DNA from: Bacteroidota bacterium
GTDB taxonomy: Bacteria > Bacteroidota > Bacteroidia > Flavobacteriales > Weeksellaceae
Assembly: GCA_023423715.1 (NCBI GenBank)
Contig: JAFAFC010000001.1
Coordinates: 1 to 26,910 of the forward strand
Direction: 5' to 3'
DNA length: 26,910 bases
The translations under genes were made by a program, and so were the position numbers. The notes under the pieces are model-generated. The model was not told the DNA's origin. It searched no databases and was given only the letters and a program-made list of their open reading frames with translations. Numbering within the stretch: the stretch's first letter is position 1; every line of letters begins with the position of its first letter. Positions 1 through 8,311 of the stretch are shown here, piece after piece.

Positions 1-34
1 GCCAAAGGCCGCCGAAATTCGTATTAATTCTTTT

Positions 35-66
35 CCATCCAGCGGCGCGAAGGCGCCGCTGGATGG
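35..66. repeat. GC-rich perfect hairpin
   Basis: The arms at 35-48 and 53-66 are perfect 14-base reverse complements around a four-base loop. The hairpin begins 14 bases past the stop of the HAD gene on the minus strand. Neither strand has a T-run after it, so it is not a textbook Rho-independent terminator. It is far richer in G+C than its surroundings. It could be an atypical terminator or one copy of a dispersed palindromic repeat. No gene is recognisable in bases 1-79. Confidence 0.6.
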
Positions 67-79
67 ATAACCTAAATTA

Positions 80-742
80 TTACTTAAAATAAGTTTCCAG
101 AAGTTCTGGTTTTAATTTTCGTAAATCATCGACAACAATATTGGCAAGTTCGTAATCTTGACCTTTAGAATGAAAACTTTGATACGCAGCGCAGAAAATT
201 CCTGCGCGATGTGCCGCTAAAATTCCATTAGTAGAATCTTCAATAACCATACATTCTGATTTGTCTTTTCCCGAAAGTTGGGCTGCAATATTGAAAATTT
301 CAGGATTTGGCTTGGATTCCGCCAATTCGTCGCCACTCACTTTGGCCTTAAAATAGAATCCGATTTCAAATTTTTCCAACACCCAATTGATTGTATTCAT
401 TGAGGCGGAGGAAGCGAGAATCAAAGTAATACCTTCTTGACGGTAGCTCTCAAAAAGCTCTCGTACGCCCGGAAGCAAATCAAATTCGGTGTCGTTATCG
501 AAATAATGTTTGAAGTAGCTTCGCTTTTGTGCGGAAATTTCATCCACTTCTAGAGGGAGATCAAAATGATTTTTCAACGTGGTGCATACCTTTCGAGTTG
601 AAAAACCTGTAAAACTTTCGTAAAGCTCAGGTGTTACCTCAATTTTAAGATCTTCGAAAACTTGATAATAGGCTTTTTTGTGAAGAGGTTCTGTGTCAAC
701 AATCACCCCATCCATATCGAACAGTACCGCTTTTAATGCCAT
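80..742 (-). CDS. HAD-superfamily phosphatase, beta-phosphoglucomutase-like
   Basis: This 220-residue cytoplasmic hydrolase or phosphomutase has all four HAD motifs. Motif I is FDMDGVIVDTEP, with the nucleophile Asp9 and the acid/base Asp11. Motif II is Ser111 after a hydrophobic strand, motif III is Lys144 in ESKPNPE, and motif IV is Glu168-Asp169 in IEDSTNG. The cap lies between motifs I and II (subclass I), as in beta-phosphoglucomutase and small sugar-phosphate phosphatases. The length is normal. A perfect promoter box 26 bases upstream suggests it can be transcribed on its own, although the PH-domain gene lies just upstream on the same strand. The substrate cannot be read from the sequence. 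Confidence 0.9.
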   Translation of the reverse strand: MALKAVLFDMDGVIVDTEPLHKKAYYQVFEDLKIEVTPELYESFTGFSTRKVCTTLKNHFDLPLEVDEISAQKRSYFKHYFDNDTEFDLLPGVRELFESYRQEGITLILASSASMNTINWVLEKFEIGFYFKAKVSGDELAESKPNPEIFNIAAQLSGKDKSECMVIEDSTNGILAAHRAGIFCAAYQSFHSKGQDYELANIVVDDLRKLKPELLETYFK

Positions 743-768
743 ATACTTAGATTTGATTTTTCAAGCGG

Positions 769-776
769 CAAAGATA
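769..776 (-). promoter_or_regulatory. Promoter -7 box TATCTTTG for the HAD gene
   Basis: The minus strand reads TATCTTTG, a perfect match to the Bacteroidota consensus TAnnTTTG. It ends 26 bases before the HAD start codon, giving a predicted leader of about 20 bases. I see no convincing -33 element at normal spacing. Confidence 0.55.
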
Positions 777-786
777 AGGAACCTTT

Positions 787-1191
787 TTAATCTGTAAATT
801 CAATTTTGGGGTTTCTACTCAATAGCATTTGTTTAAATTCCTCATAATGTAGTGGACTAATCACCGTGTCATGAAACGTTGATGAGATGGCAACCCTTCC
901 AAATATGCTTGGGGCAGGGGCAGAGAGAATATTTCCTGTTTTTTTAATAGCTTTTATATCTTTTATCGAAATCGTGGTCGTACCGAAAATGCTATTTTTA
1001 ATGTAAAGATTTTGATCGTCAATGGAATATTTAATTCCTAAAAGCACATAATTGGCGAAAATAACGGTAATTAATAGGGTGATTAAACCCCATTTGTGAG
1101 GGTTTTCATAGCTTGCCAGAAAGCAAAATAGAAATGTTAGATTCATAAAAATCAGAATTTCTTTACCATATCGAACAGGAATTGAGGTCAT
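787..1191 (-). CDS. Small membrane protein with bacterial PH-like domain
   Basis: This is a 134-residue protein. Two closely spaced hydrophobic helices (about residues 13-27 and 34-52) are followed by a soluble part of about 80 residues. That part starts GIKYSIDDQNLYIKNSIFG and looks like a bacterial PH domain: a beta-rich segment with alternating hydrophobic residues, a short insert, then a C-terminal helix (LHYEEFKQMLLSR). Proteins of this build are common in Bacteroidota and have no established function. The start at 1191 is the only good Met before the first helix. A near-consensus box, TATATTTA, lies on the minus strand at 1209-1216. The 44-base gap to the HAD gene allows partial co-transcription. 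Confidence 0.7.
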   Translation of the reverse strand: MTSIPVRYGKEILIFMNLTFLFCFLASYENPHKWGLITLLITVIFANYVLLGIKYSIDDQNLYIKNSIFGTTTISIKDIKAIKKTGNILSAPAPSIFGRVAISSTFHDTVISPLHYEEFKQMLLSRNPKIEFTD

Positions 1192-1322
1192 ATGATTTTT
1201 TCTTTACTTAAATATAGTCATAAATCAATTCTCAAAAAGAAAACTATTCTAAAAATTGATACTTTAGGAAATCACTTCTTTTTTAAGTTAGGAGAATTCT
1301 TAAAACTACTATGCAATTTTCC

Positions 1323-1330
1323 TATCTTTG
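1323..1330 (+). promoter_or_regulatory. Promoter -7 box TATCTTTG for polA
   Basis: TATCTTTG is a perfect TAnnTTTG match ending only four bases before the polA ATG at 1335. In this promoter class transcription starts about five to seven bases past the box, so the mRNA would begin at or next to the start codon and be leaderless. Confidence 0.6.
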
Positions 1331-1334
1331 TTTT

Positions 1335-4178
1335 ATGGACGCAACACAGGACAGACGCCTCTTTCTTATCGACGCTTATGCCATGATTTTTCGTGGATAT
1401 TACGCGCTTATCAGAAACCCGAGATTAACTAGTAAAGGTTTAGATACATCAGCAATTTTTGGTTTTACAAACTCGTTAATCGAGTTGATTCGTAGAGAAA
1501 AACCAAGTCATTTAGCCGTGGTTTTTGATGTCGGAAAAGCCAGCGTTCGTACCGACGATTACGCCGATTATAAAGCCAATAGAAGTGAAACTCCAGAAGC
1601 CATAAAAATTGCCGTTCCGTACATTCATCGGATTTTGGAGGCGATGCATATCCCTATTTTGGGAGTTGAGGGTTATGAAGCCGATGACGTTATCGGAACC
1701 ATCGCTTGCAAAGCCGAAAAGGAGAATTACACCACGTTTATGGTAACTCCAGATAAGGATTTTGCGCAGTTGGTGACCGATAAAATCAAGATTTATAAAC
1801 CAGGATTAAAGGGTGGCGATATCGAAATTCTGGGAGTGGATGAAGTGAAAGCAAAATACGAAATCAACGATCCAAAACAAGTCATCGATTTTCTTGCCAT
1901 GATGGGCGATGCGGTGGATAATATTCCAGGATTGGAAGGGGTTGGAGAGAAAACAGCCATGAAATTTTTGAAGGAATATGGTTCAATTGAAAATCTTTTG
2001 GCGAATACCGATCAATTGAAAGGAAAAATCAAGGAAAAAGTAGAAGCAAGCGCAGAACGTGGAATTTTATCTAAAAAATTAGCGACCATTATTTGCGACG
2101 CACCCATTGAATTTCACCAAGAACAATACGATCTTGAAACTCCTGATTTCGAGAAGGTAAAAGAGATTTTCGAGGAAATTGAGTTCCGTAGATTATATGA
2201 AAATCTATACAGAGCATTTTCAACCGAAAACCAACAACCAGCAACCAACAACGAAGTCGATCCCAATAAAATTTCCCGTTACGATAAGCAACCAACAGAT
2301 TCTAATCAACCCGTTCAGTTGGATTTGTTTGCTAATTTTGAGGAATTAGATCATGCAACTTCTTCAAAATCTACAATTGAGAACAATGATCATTTGTATC
2401 AATACATCAACACACCAAAAGCGCAGAAGATTTTAGTTGAAAATTTAATGGCTCAAAATGCCGTTTGTTTTGATACCGAAACCACGTCACTCAACGAGAT
2501 GGAAGCCGAATTGGTGGGAATGAGTTTCTCCTATAAAAAAGGATTGTCGTATTATATTCCGATTTCTGAAAATAAGGAAGAAGCAATGGCTACTTTGGAG
2601 ATTTTTAGACCGTTTTTCGAAAAAGAATCGGTGTTGAAGATTGCTCATAATCTTAAATTCGATTATAAAGTTTTAAAATCTCACGGTGTGGAAATTCAAG
2701 GTGCGATTTTCGATACGATGATTGCGCATTATCTGTTGAACCCAGATGGAAGACACGGAATGGATTATCTTTCCGAGGTTTATCTCAATTATAAGCCTGT
2801 TTCGATTGAAACTATTATCGGAAAAAAAGGAAAAAATCAAGGAACTTTTCGCGATGCCGATTTGGTTACGCAAACCAATTACGCCGCAGAAGATGCCGAT
2901 GTAACCTATCAATTATACGAACTTTTTGAGCCTCAATTGAAGAAAGAAGGTTTGGAAGACTTGTTTTTCAAAGTGGAAATGCCTTTGATGGTGGTTTTGG
3001 CAAAAATGGAATTGGAAGGCGTTTCTCTCGACGAAAATTGGTTGAAAAAAGAATCCAAAGACCTTGAAAACGACCTTAAAAATCTTGAAGAGAAGATTTT
3101 CGAACTTTCGGGTGAAGAGTTTAATATGAATTCGCCTCGTCAATTGGGTGAAATTTTGTTCGAGAAAATGCAGCTCGATCCTAAAGCAAAAAAGACAAAA
3201 ACCGGTCAATACGCAACTTCAGAAGATGTTCTTCAAAAATTAGTGGCGAAACACGACATCATTAAATATATTTTAGAATACAGAACCTACCAAAAGTTGA
3301 AATCAACGTATGTGGATGCGTTGCCAACTCAGATTGAAAAATTGGACAATAGAGTTCATACCAATTTCTCTCAAACTACGGCTGCAACAGGTCGTTTGGC
3401 TTCTGTAAACCCGAATTTGCAAAATATCCCGATTCGAACGTTGCGCGGACAACAAATTCGTGGCGCATTCGTGGCAGATAAAGGAAGCAAGATTATTTCT
3501 GCCGATTATTCTCAAATCGAATTGCGTTTAATTGCTGAAATTTCTGGTGAAGAAAATATGATTAAGGCTTTCCAAGATGGAGAAGATATTCACGCTTCAA
3601 CGGCGGCGAAATTGTTTAAAATTCCAATTGAAGAAGTAAGCAAAACGCAACGTAGTCAAGCCAAAACGGTGAATTTCGGAATTATTTACGGTCAAGGTGC
3701 TTTTGCTTTGGCGGATCAAACCGGACTTTCACGAAAAGAAGCCAAAGAATTAATTGATTCCTATTACGAAACCTATCCGAAATTAAAAGAATTCATGGCG
3801 GAACAAGTTCAAAAAGCCCGTGAATTGGGATATGTGGAAACCATTTTGGGAAGAAAACGCCACTTAAAAGACATCAATTCTAATAATTTTGTAGTTCGTG
3901 CTCATGCAGAAAGAAATGCTGTAAATGCGCCAATTCAGGGAAGTGCAGCAGACATCATCAAAATCGCGATGATTAAAATTGATAACGAATTGGATATTCA
4001 AAATTTAAAAACAAAAATGCTTCTTCAAGTGCATGACGAATTGTTATTTGAATCCCCAATCGACGAAGTAGAAACCGCATCAAAACTCATTAAAACTGAA
4101 ATGGAATCGGCTTTCGAAACCAAAGTTCCTTTGTTGGTAGAAGTTGGTGTGGGTGATAACTGGTTGGAGGCACATTAA
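1335..4178 (+). CDS. polA: DNA polymerase I
   Basis: This 947-residue repair and Okazaki-fragment polymerase has three domains. The N-terminal 5'-3' exonuclease (about 1-295) shows LIDAYAMIFRG, YEADDVIGT, TPDKDFAQL and GDAVDNIPG. A low-complexity Gln/Asn-rich linker follows. The 3'-5' exonuclease (about 340-540) keeps FDTETTSL (Asp380, Glu382), HNLKFDYK and YAAEDADVTYQ, so proofreading should be active. The polymerase domain has motif A DYSQIELR (Asp724), motif B RSQAKTVNFGIIYG and motif C LQVHDELLFE (Asp901). The 177-residue spacing of the two catalytic Asp equals that in E. coli. Phe in motif B matches E. coli Phe762. I chose the ATG at 1335 over an upstream in-frame ATG at 1311 because conserved sequence begins there and the promoter box lies between the two. 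Confidence 0.97.
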   Translation: MDATQDRRLFLIDAYAMIFRGYYALIRNPRLTSKGLDTSAIFGFTNSLIELIRREKPSHLAVVFDVGKASVRTDDYADYKANRSETPEAIKIAVPYIHRILEAMHIPILGVEGYEADDVIGTIACKAEKENYTTFMVTPDKDFAQLVTDKIKIYKPGLKGGDIEILGVDEVKAKYEINDPKQVIDFLAMMGDAVDNIPGLEGVGEKTAMKFLKEYGSIENLLANTDQLKGKIKEKVEASAERGILSKKLATIICDAPIEFHQEQYDLETPDFEKVKEIFEEIEFRRLYENLYRAFSTENQQPATNNEVDPNKISRYDKQPTDSNQPVQLDLFANFEELDHATSSKSTIENNDHLYQYINTPKAQKILVENLMAQNAVCFDTETTSLNEMEAELVGMSFSYKKGLSYYIPISENKEEAMATLEIFRPFFEKESVLKIAHNLKFDYKVLKSHGVEIQGAIFDTMIAHYLLNPDGRHGMDYLSEVYLNYKPVSIETIIGKKGKNQGTFRDADLVTQTNYAAEDADVTYQLYELFEPQLKKEGLEDLFFKVEMPLMVVLAKMELEGVSLDENWLKKESKDLENDLKNLEEKIFELSGEEFNMNSPRQLGEILFEKMQLDPKAKKTKTGQYATSEDVLQKLVAKHDIIKYILEYRTYQKLKSTYVDALPTQIEKLDNRVHTNFSQTTAATGRLASVNPNLQNIPIRTLRGQQIRGAFVADKGSKIISADYSQIELRLIAEISGEENMIKAFQDGEDIHASTAAKLFKIPIEEVSKTQRSQAKTVNFGIIYGQGAFALADQTGLSRKEAKELIDSYYETYPKLKEFMAEQVQKARELGYVETILGRKRHLKDINSNNFVVRAHAERNAVNAPIQGSAADIIKIAMIKIDNELDIQNLKTKMLLQVHDELLFESPIDEVETASKLIKTEMESAFETKVPLLVEVGVGDNWLEAH

Positions 4179-4202
4179 CAAAGAACACCAAATTATAAAA
4201 AT

Positions 4203-4472
4203 ATGAAAACAGTTGTTTTATACGAGAGCAATCCGAACGTTACGATGGAACAAATGATGGAGGTTTTTCCAGAGCACCAAGCAAATGAAGATCGTTTTGT
4301 GAAAGCCGGAAAAGTCATAGGGATTGGTCCTTTTTCCGTTCCTGGAGAAGGCGCTATGGGGATTTTTACCGATCGCGAGTCTGCTGAAGAATTTGTAAAA
4401 AATGATCCTTTTGTGAAACTCGGTTTAGTTTCCAATGTTCTCATCAAAGAATGGGTAGATGATTTAGCGTAA
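4203..4472 (+). CDS. YciI-family protein
   Basis: This 89-residue cytoplasmic protein has the YCII-related ferredoxin-like fold. The N-terminal strand (KTVVLYESN) leads to a helix containing EVFPEHQANEDRFVKAGK. Next come the typical GPFSVPGEGAMGIFTDRESAEEFVKNDPF segment of the family, given here as a landmark rather than a motif, and a last strand ending IKEWVDD. The family is small, often dimeric, and mostly of unproven function. The His in PEHQ is the residue usually discussed as active-site-like. The gene starts 24 bases after polA and ends just before a strong terminator, so it is probably the last gene of a polA transcript. Confidence 0.85.
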   Translation: MKTVVLYESNPNVTMEQMMEVFPEHQANEDRFVKAGKVIGIGPFSVPGEGAMGIFTDRESAEEFVKNDPFVKLGLVSNVLIKEWVDDLA

Positions 4473-4492
4473 AATCAATTTTGAAAAAGTAT

Positions 4493-4522
4493 AAAGACGA
4501 CCAAATGGGTCGTCTTTTTTTT
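4493..4522 (+). terminator. Rho-independent terminator after polA-yciI-like
   Basis: Perfect 10-base arms lie at 4493-4502 (AAAGACGACC) and 4508-4517, with a five-base loop. A run of eight T (4515-4522) starts in the right arm. It ends the polA/YciI transcript before the membrane-protein gene. Confidence 0.9.
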
Positions 4523-4550
4523 ATTCTTAATTTAGTTGGAAAATACAACC

Positions 4551-5489
4551 ATGAAAACACAAATCAAACCCGATGCAGATGTTAATGATCTGTTTCGGCT
4601 CACCTTTCGAAGAATCCGCAGAACGATCGGCTATTTAGGGATTTCTTTACCCATAATTTTAATTTTATTATCGCTTATTCCTTTTTTTAAAACAGAAATT
4701 CAACCTTCCATTAGTGATTATTACTACACCAATTTTCGTGAAATTTTCACGGGAACGCTCTGTGCAGTTGGCTTATTTATGATTCGGTATAAAGGATATG
4801 GCAATGCGCAGTTTTTCAAAAATGACAACGCTTTAACCAATATTGCCGGTTTTATGGCTTTTGGAGTGGCGCTTTTTCCAACTTTTCCCTTGGGAGATCA
4901 TGTGAAACTCATGAGTTTTATTCCTTACAATTGGCCATGGATAGGATATTTGCATTATGGATGTGCGGCCGTTTTGTTTCTGTCATTTGCCATTTTAGCG
5001 ATTAACGTGATTACGTTAGGGCAAGAGAAAAATTCTAAAATTCCAGAGAGTGTTTTTAATGAAAATCATATTTACAAATTTTGCGGCTGGGGCATCGTTT
5101 TCTGTGTTGCTTTAATTCCAATTGCGGCGAAATTCGATTGGTTTTATCATTCGACATTGGTTTTCGAAGCGCTTTCTTTGGTTTTATTTGGTGTTGCTTG
5201 GCTCATCAAAGGCCGTGCTTTAGGGGATTCTGGCTTAGTTGGTGAAAAAGTCTATCGTGAAAAAAATACAACGGATACAGAAGTCGAGCTGCAAGAAAAG
5301 TGGAAGAAAAAACAGGAACAGATTCAGCAGCAAGTCCTTTGTAAACCTTTTGATTTGAACACAAAAGAAGCTGACTTTTCCGTAAATTTGTGTCAAGTTA
5401 TTTTAAATGAATTTAAACGAAAAAACAACTTCTCAGGAAGTTCAACATACCGATGCACACGGATATACTTATCAAACCGTAGAGAATGA
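4551..5489 (+). CDS. Six-helix integral membrane protein, function unknown
   Basis: Reading from the ATG at 4551 gives 312 residues. A charged N-terminus rich in Arg (RLTFRRIRR) is followed by about six hydrophobic helices, including LGISLPIILILLSLIPFF, TGTLCAVGLFMI, NIAGFMAFGVALFP, YGCAAVLFLSFAILAI, GIVFCVALIPIA and ALSLVLFGVAWLI. After the last helix come a charged coiled segment (ELQEKWKKKQEQIQQQ) and a tail of about 50 residues. That tail overlaps the promoter region and the first 83 bases of the M16 gene in another frame, and it does not look like conserved protein. An in-frame TTG at 4536 is a less likely start. I do not recognise the family. Confidence 0.7.
   Translation: MKTQIKPDADVNDLFRLTFRRIRRTIGYLGISLPIILILLSLIPFFKTEIQPSISDYYYTNFREIFTGTLCAVGLFMIRYKGYGNAQFFKNDNALTNIAGFMAFGVALFPTFPLGDHVKLMSFIPYNWPWIGYLHYGCAAVLFLSFAILAINVITLGQEKNSKIPESVFNENHIYKFCGWGIVFCVALIPIAAKFDWFYHSTLVFEALSLVLFGVAWLIKGRALGDSGLVGEKVYREKNTTDTEVELQEKWKKKQEQIQQQVLCKPFDLNTKEADFSVNLCQVILNEFKRKNNFSGSSTYRCTRIYLSNRRE
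5383..5390 (+). promoter_or_regulatory. Promoter -7 box TAAATTTG for the M16 peptidase
   Basis: TAAATTTG matches TAnnTTTG perfectly and ends 16 bases before the M16 ATG, giving a short leader. It lies inside the C-terminal coding region of the upstream membrane protein. A TTTG at 5354-5357 could be the -33 element, but the 25-base spacing is longer than usual. Confidence 0.5.
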
Positions 5490-8283
5490 TCCGAATGGGG
5501 TACGAATTTATCAACTGAAAAATGGATTAACGGTTTATTTAGCTCAAAATTTTGACGCTCCGAAAATTCAAACCTTTATTCCTGTTCGTACAGGTTCCAA
5601 TGCAGATCCTGCGGATAATACGGGATTAGCGCATTATTTAGAACACATGATGTTCAAAGGAACCAAGCAACTAGGAACTCAAAATTGGGAACAAGAAAAA
5701 ATTCTTTTGGACGAGATTTCTGAGCTTTTTGAAGCGCATAAAAAGGAACAAAACCCCGAGCTGAAACGAGAAATTTATCAAAAAATTGATGCGGTTTCTC
5801 AAAAGGCGAGTGGCTTGGCGATTGCCAATGAATATGACAAAGCAATTTCGTCATTGGGCGCAACGGGAACCAACGCACATACGTGGTTGGACGAAACGGT
5901 TTACAAAAATAATATCCCAAGTAACGAATTAGAAAAATGGCTTAAAATCGAGCAAGATCGTTTTTCGAATTTGGTGTTACGCCTTTTCCATACGGAGTTG
6001 GAGTCGGTTTATGAAGAATTTAATCGAGCGCAAGACAACGACGGTCGATTGGTGAATTACGAATTGATGGAATTGTTGTTTCCAACGCATCCAAACGGTC
6101 AGCAAACAACCTTAGGAAAAGCGGAACATCTGAAAAATCCTTCAATGAAGGCGATTCATCAGTATTTTGATACGTTTTATGTTCCGAATAACTACGCGTT
6201 GGTTTTGGTGGGTGATTTGGAATTTGAAAAAACCATTCAGCTTGTCGATCAGTATTTTGGAAAATTAGCTTTTCGTGAACTTCCAAAAAAGGTGAAAATT
6301 CAAGAAAAACCGATTACGGAAATTCAAAAAAGGACTGTGAAAAGTCCAACGATTCCCAGAGTTCAAATAGCTTGGAGAACCGATAGTTACGGAACTCGCG
6401 AATCAATGTTGGCGGATATTGTTGCCAATATTTTAAGTAATAAAGGCGAAGCAGGTTTGCTGGATTTGAATATCAATCAAGCGCAAAAAGCGTTATACGC
6501 GCAAGCCTATTCTATGGGATTCAAGGAATATGGCTACGTTTCGATGGTTATTGTTCCAAAGGAAGAGCAAAATCTAGATGCGGGAATACAGCTTTTATTG
6601 AGTCAAATAGACGAAGTGAAAAAAGGTAATTTTCCGGATTGGATTTTGGAAGCCATCGTGAATGATTTTAAAGTTCAACGTTTGAAAGCGCTAGAAACGG
6701 CGGATGGTTTAGCAACTAATTTGTATGATGTTTTCATCAAAGAACGCAGTTGGAAAACGGAAGTTGACGAATTGGATGCCTACGCAAGTGTGACAAAACA
6801 AGAAATCGTTGAATTTGCGAATTCATTTTTCAAAGAGAATTATGTTGTAGTTTACAAAGAACGCGGTGAAAATGAAAATTTAATTCACGTAGAAAATCCA
6901 GGAATTACACCAATTCAGTTGAATCGTGATGTTCAGTCCGAATTTCTAAAAGAACTTTTGGCGGAAGAACCAGAACGTATTAAACCTGAATTTATCGATT
7001 ATCAAAAGGAAATCAAAACGGATACGGTTGGCGAACGGAAATTAAGTTTCGTGACCAATGAATATAATGAGGTTAATCAACTTCATTTGGTGATTCCGGT
7101 GGGAACGGATCACGATCGTGAATTGATTTTAGGAATACAATATTTGCAGTTTTTAGGGACGAACGAGTACGATGCAAAACAACTTCGCGAAGCGTTTTAT
7201 CATTTCGGAATTCAATACGATTTTAAATGTTCTCAAGACCAAACTTTAATTAGCATTACGGCGTTGAAATCTCAGATTGCAAAAGGTTTAGATTTAATTT
7301 TACAATGGTTGCAACATGCAAAAGCGGATCAGGTTGTTTACGATGATTTTGTGCAAACGATTTTAGAAAGTCGAGACGCCGCGAAAAAGGATAAAAATCG
7401 CATCATGTCCGGCTTGTTGAACTATGCGAAGTTCGGAACCGATTCGAGATTTAGAAATTCTATTCCAGCTGATGAATTGAAGAAAATTAATCCTTCGGAA
7501 CTGATTTTGAAAGTTGCTGAACTTTTAAAATTAGACTATGAAATTTTCTATTATGGTCAATCGATTGAAGAGATAAAACTCGATTTAGAAAAGCAATTGG
7601 AGCCCATTTCTTTGGAAAATCCGACTAAGAAAGAGTTTCCAGAGCCAGAAACAGGTGGAAAAGTTTATTTTTCCAATTACGATATGGTGCAAGTGGAAAT
7701 GTCGCGTGTTGCAAAAGGAAAAGATGTGGAGGTTCGTGACTTAGGAAAAATCAATGTTTTTAATGAGTATTTTGGGCGAGGATTATCTTCAATCGTCTTT
7801 CAAGAAATGCGTGAGAGTAAGAGTTTGGCGTATTCGGCATATGTTTCATATCAGCCAAATCAAGAACTTTTGCATCCGGATTATGTGCAAACGTACATTG
7901 GGACGCAGCCAGATAAATTGGGAATTGCAATTGAAACGCTTCAAAATTTATTGGATGAATTTCCGCAAGTGGAAGGACAGTTTCAGAGTGCAAAAACGGC
8001 GGCTTTAAAGAAGATTGAAGCGGGACGAATAAAGCGAACTAATATCTATTTTAATACACTTCAACTTCGAAAACTTGGAATTAAAGAGGATCATCGAAAA
8101 TGGATGTATGAAGAAATTCAGAAGTTGACTTTGGATGAATTGACGACGTTTTTTAAATCTCACATTCAACCCCTAAAATTTAACACCCTATTGTTAGGAA
8201 AAAAAGAGAATCTAGATACAAAAGCCGTTGAAAATTTAGGTATTTTTGCAGAATTGACCCTGGAAGACATTTTCGGGTATTAA
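5407..8283 (+). CDS. M16-family zinc metallopeptidase (pitrilysin/insulinase type)
   Basis: This is a 958-residue peptidase with the inverted zinc motif HxxEH: His76-Tyr-Leu-Glu79-His80 within GLAHYLEHMMFKGT. The distal Glu ligand probably lies in SVYEEFNRA (about residues 200-207). The gap between the two is about 120 residues, longer than the roughly 75 of pitrilysin; an acidic/Lys-rich insert (about 98-140) accounts for it. The first catalytic half is followed by a second, non-catalytic M16 half (about 520-958) without HxxEH, as in one-chain family members. No signal peptide is visible, so it is probably cytoplasmic or exported by an atypical route. Such enzymes degrade oligopeptides inside a closed chamber. 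The start overlaps the preceding ORF by 83 bases. Confidence 0.92.
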   Translation: MNLNEKTTSQEVQHTDAHGYTYQTVENDPNGVRIYQLKNGLTVYLAQNFDAPKIQTFIPVRTGSNADPADNTGLAHYLEHMMFKGTKQLGTQNWEQEKILLDEISELFEAHKKEQNPELKREIYQKIDAVSQKASGLAIANEYDKAISSLGATGTNAHTWLDETVYKNNIPSNELEKWLKIEQDRFSNLVLRLFHTELESVYEEFNRAQDNDGRLVNYELMELLFPTHPNGQQTTLGKAEHLKNPSMKAIHQYFDTFYVPNNYALVLVGDLEFEKTIQLVDQYFGKLAFRELPKKVKIQEKPITEIQKRTVKSPTIPRVQIAWRTDSYGTRESMLADIVANILSNKGEAGLLDLNINQAQKALYAQAYSMGFKEYGYVSMVIVPKEEQNLDAGIQLLLSQIDEVKKGNFPDWILEAIVNDFKVQRLKALETADGLATNLYDVFIKERSWKTEVDELDAYASVTKQEIVEFANSFFKENYVVVYKERGENENLIHVENPGITPIQLNRDVQSEFLKELLAEEPERIKPEFIDYQKEIKTDTVGERKLSFVTNEYNEVNQLHLVIPVGTDHDRELILGIQYLQFLGTNEYDAKQLREAFYHFGIQYDFKCSQDQTLISITALKSQIAKGLDLILQWLQHAKADQVVYDDFVQTILESRDAAKKDKNRIMSGLLNYAKFGTDSRFRNSIPADELKKINPSELILKVAELLKLDYEIFYYGQSIEEIKLDLEKQLEPISLENPTKKEFPEPETGGKVYFSNYDMVQVEMSRVAKGKDVEVRDLGKINVFNEYFGRGLSSIVFQEMRESKSLAYSAYVSYQPNQELLHPDYVQTYIGTQPDKLGIAIETLQNLLDEFPQVEGQFQSAKTAALKKIEAGRIKRTNIYFNTLQLRKLGIKEDHRKWMYEEIQKLTLDELTTFFKSHIQPLKFNTLLLGKKENLDTKAVENLGIFAELTLEDIFGY

Positions 8284-8311
8284 ATGCAAAAAACAAACTT
8301 TAACAAACAAT

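Noticed and set aside
1192..1386. Plus-strand ORF before polA
   Set aside because: It overlaps the polA start in another frame, spans promoter-like DNA, and has low-complexity Lys/Leu/Phe content.
8284..8311. Possible yybP-ykoY manganese riboswitch before the TerC gene
   Set aside because: The gap is only 28 bases, too short for that RNA, and no matching fold is visible.
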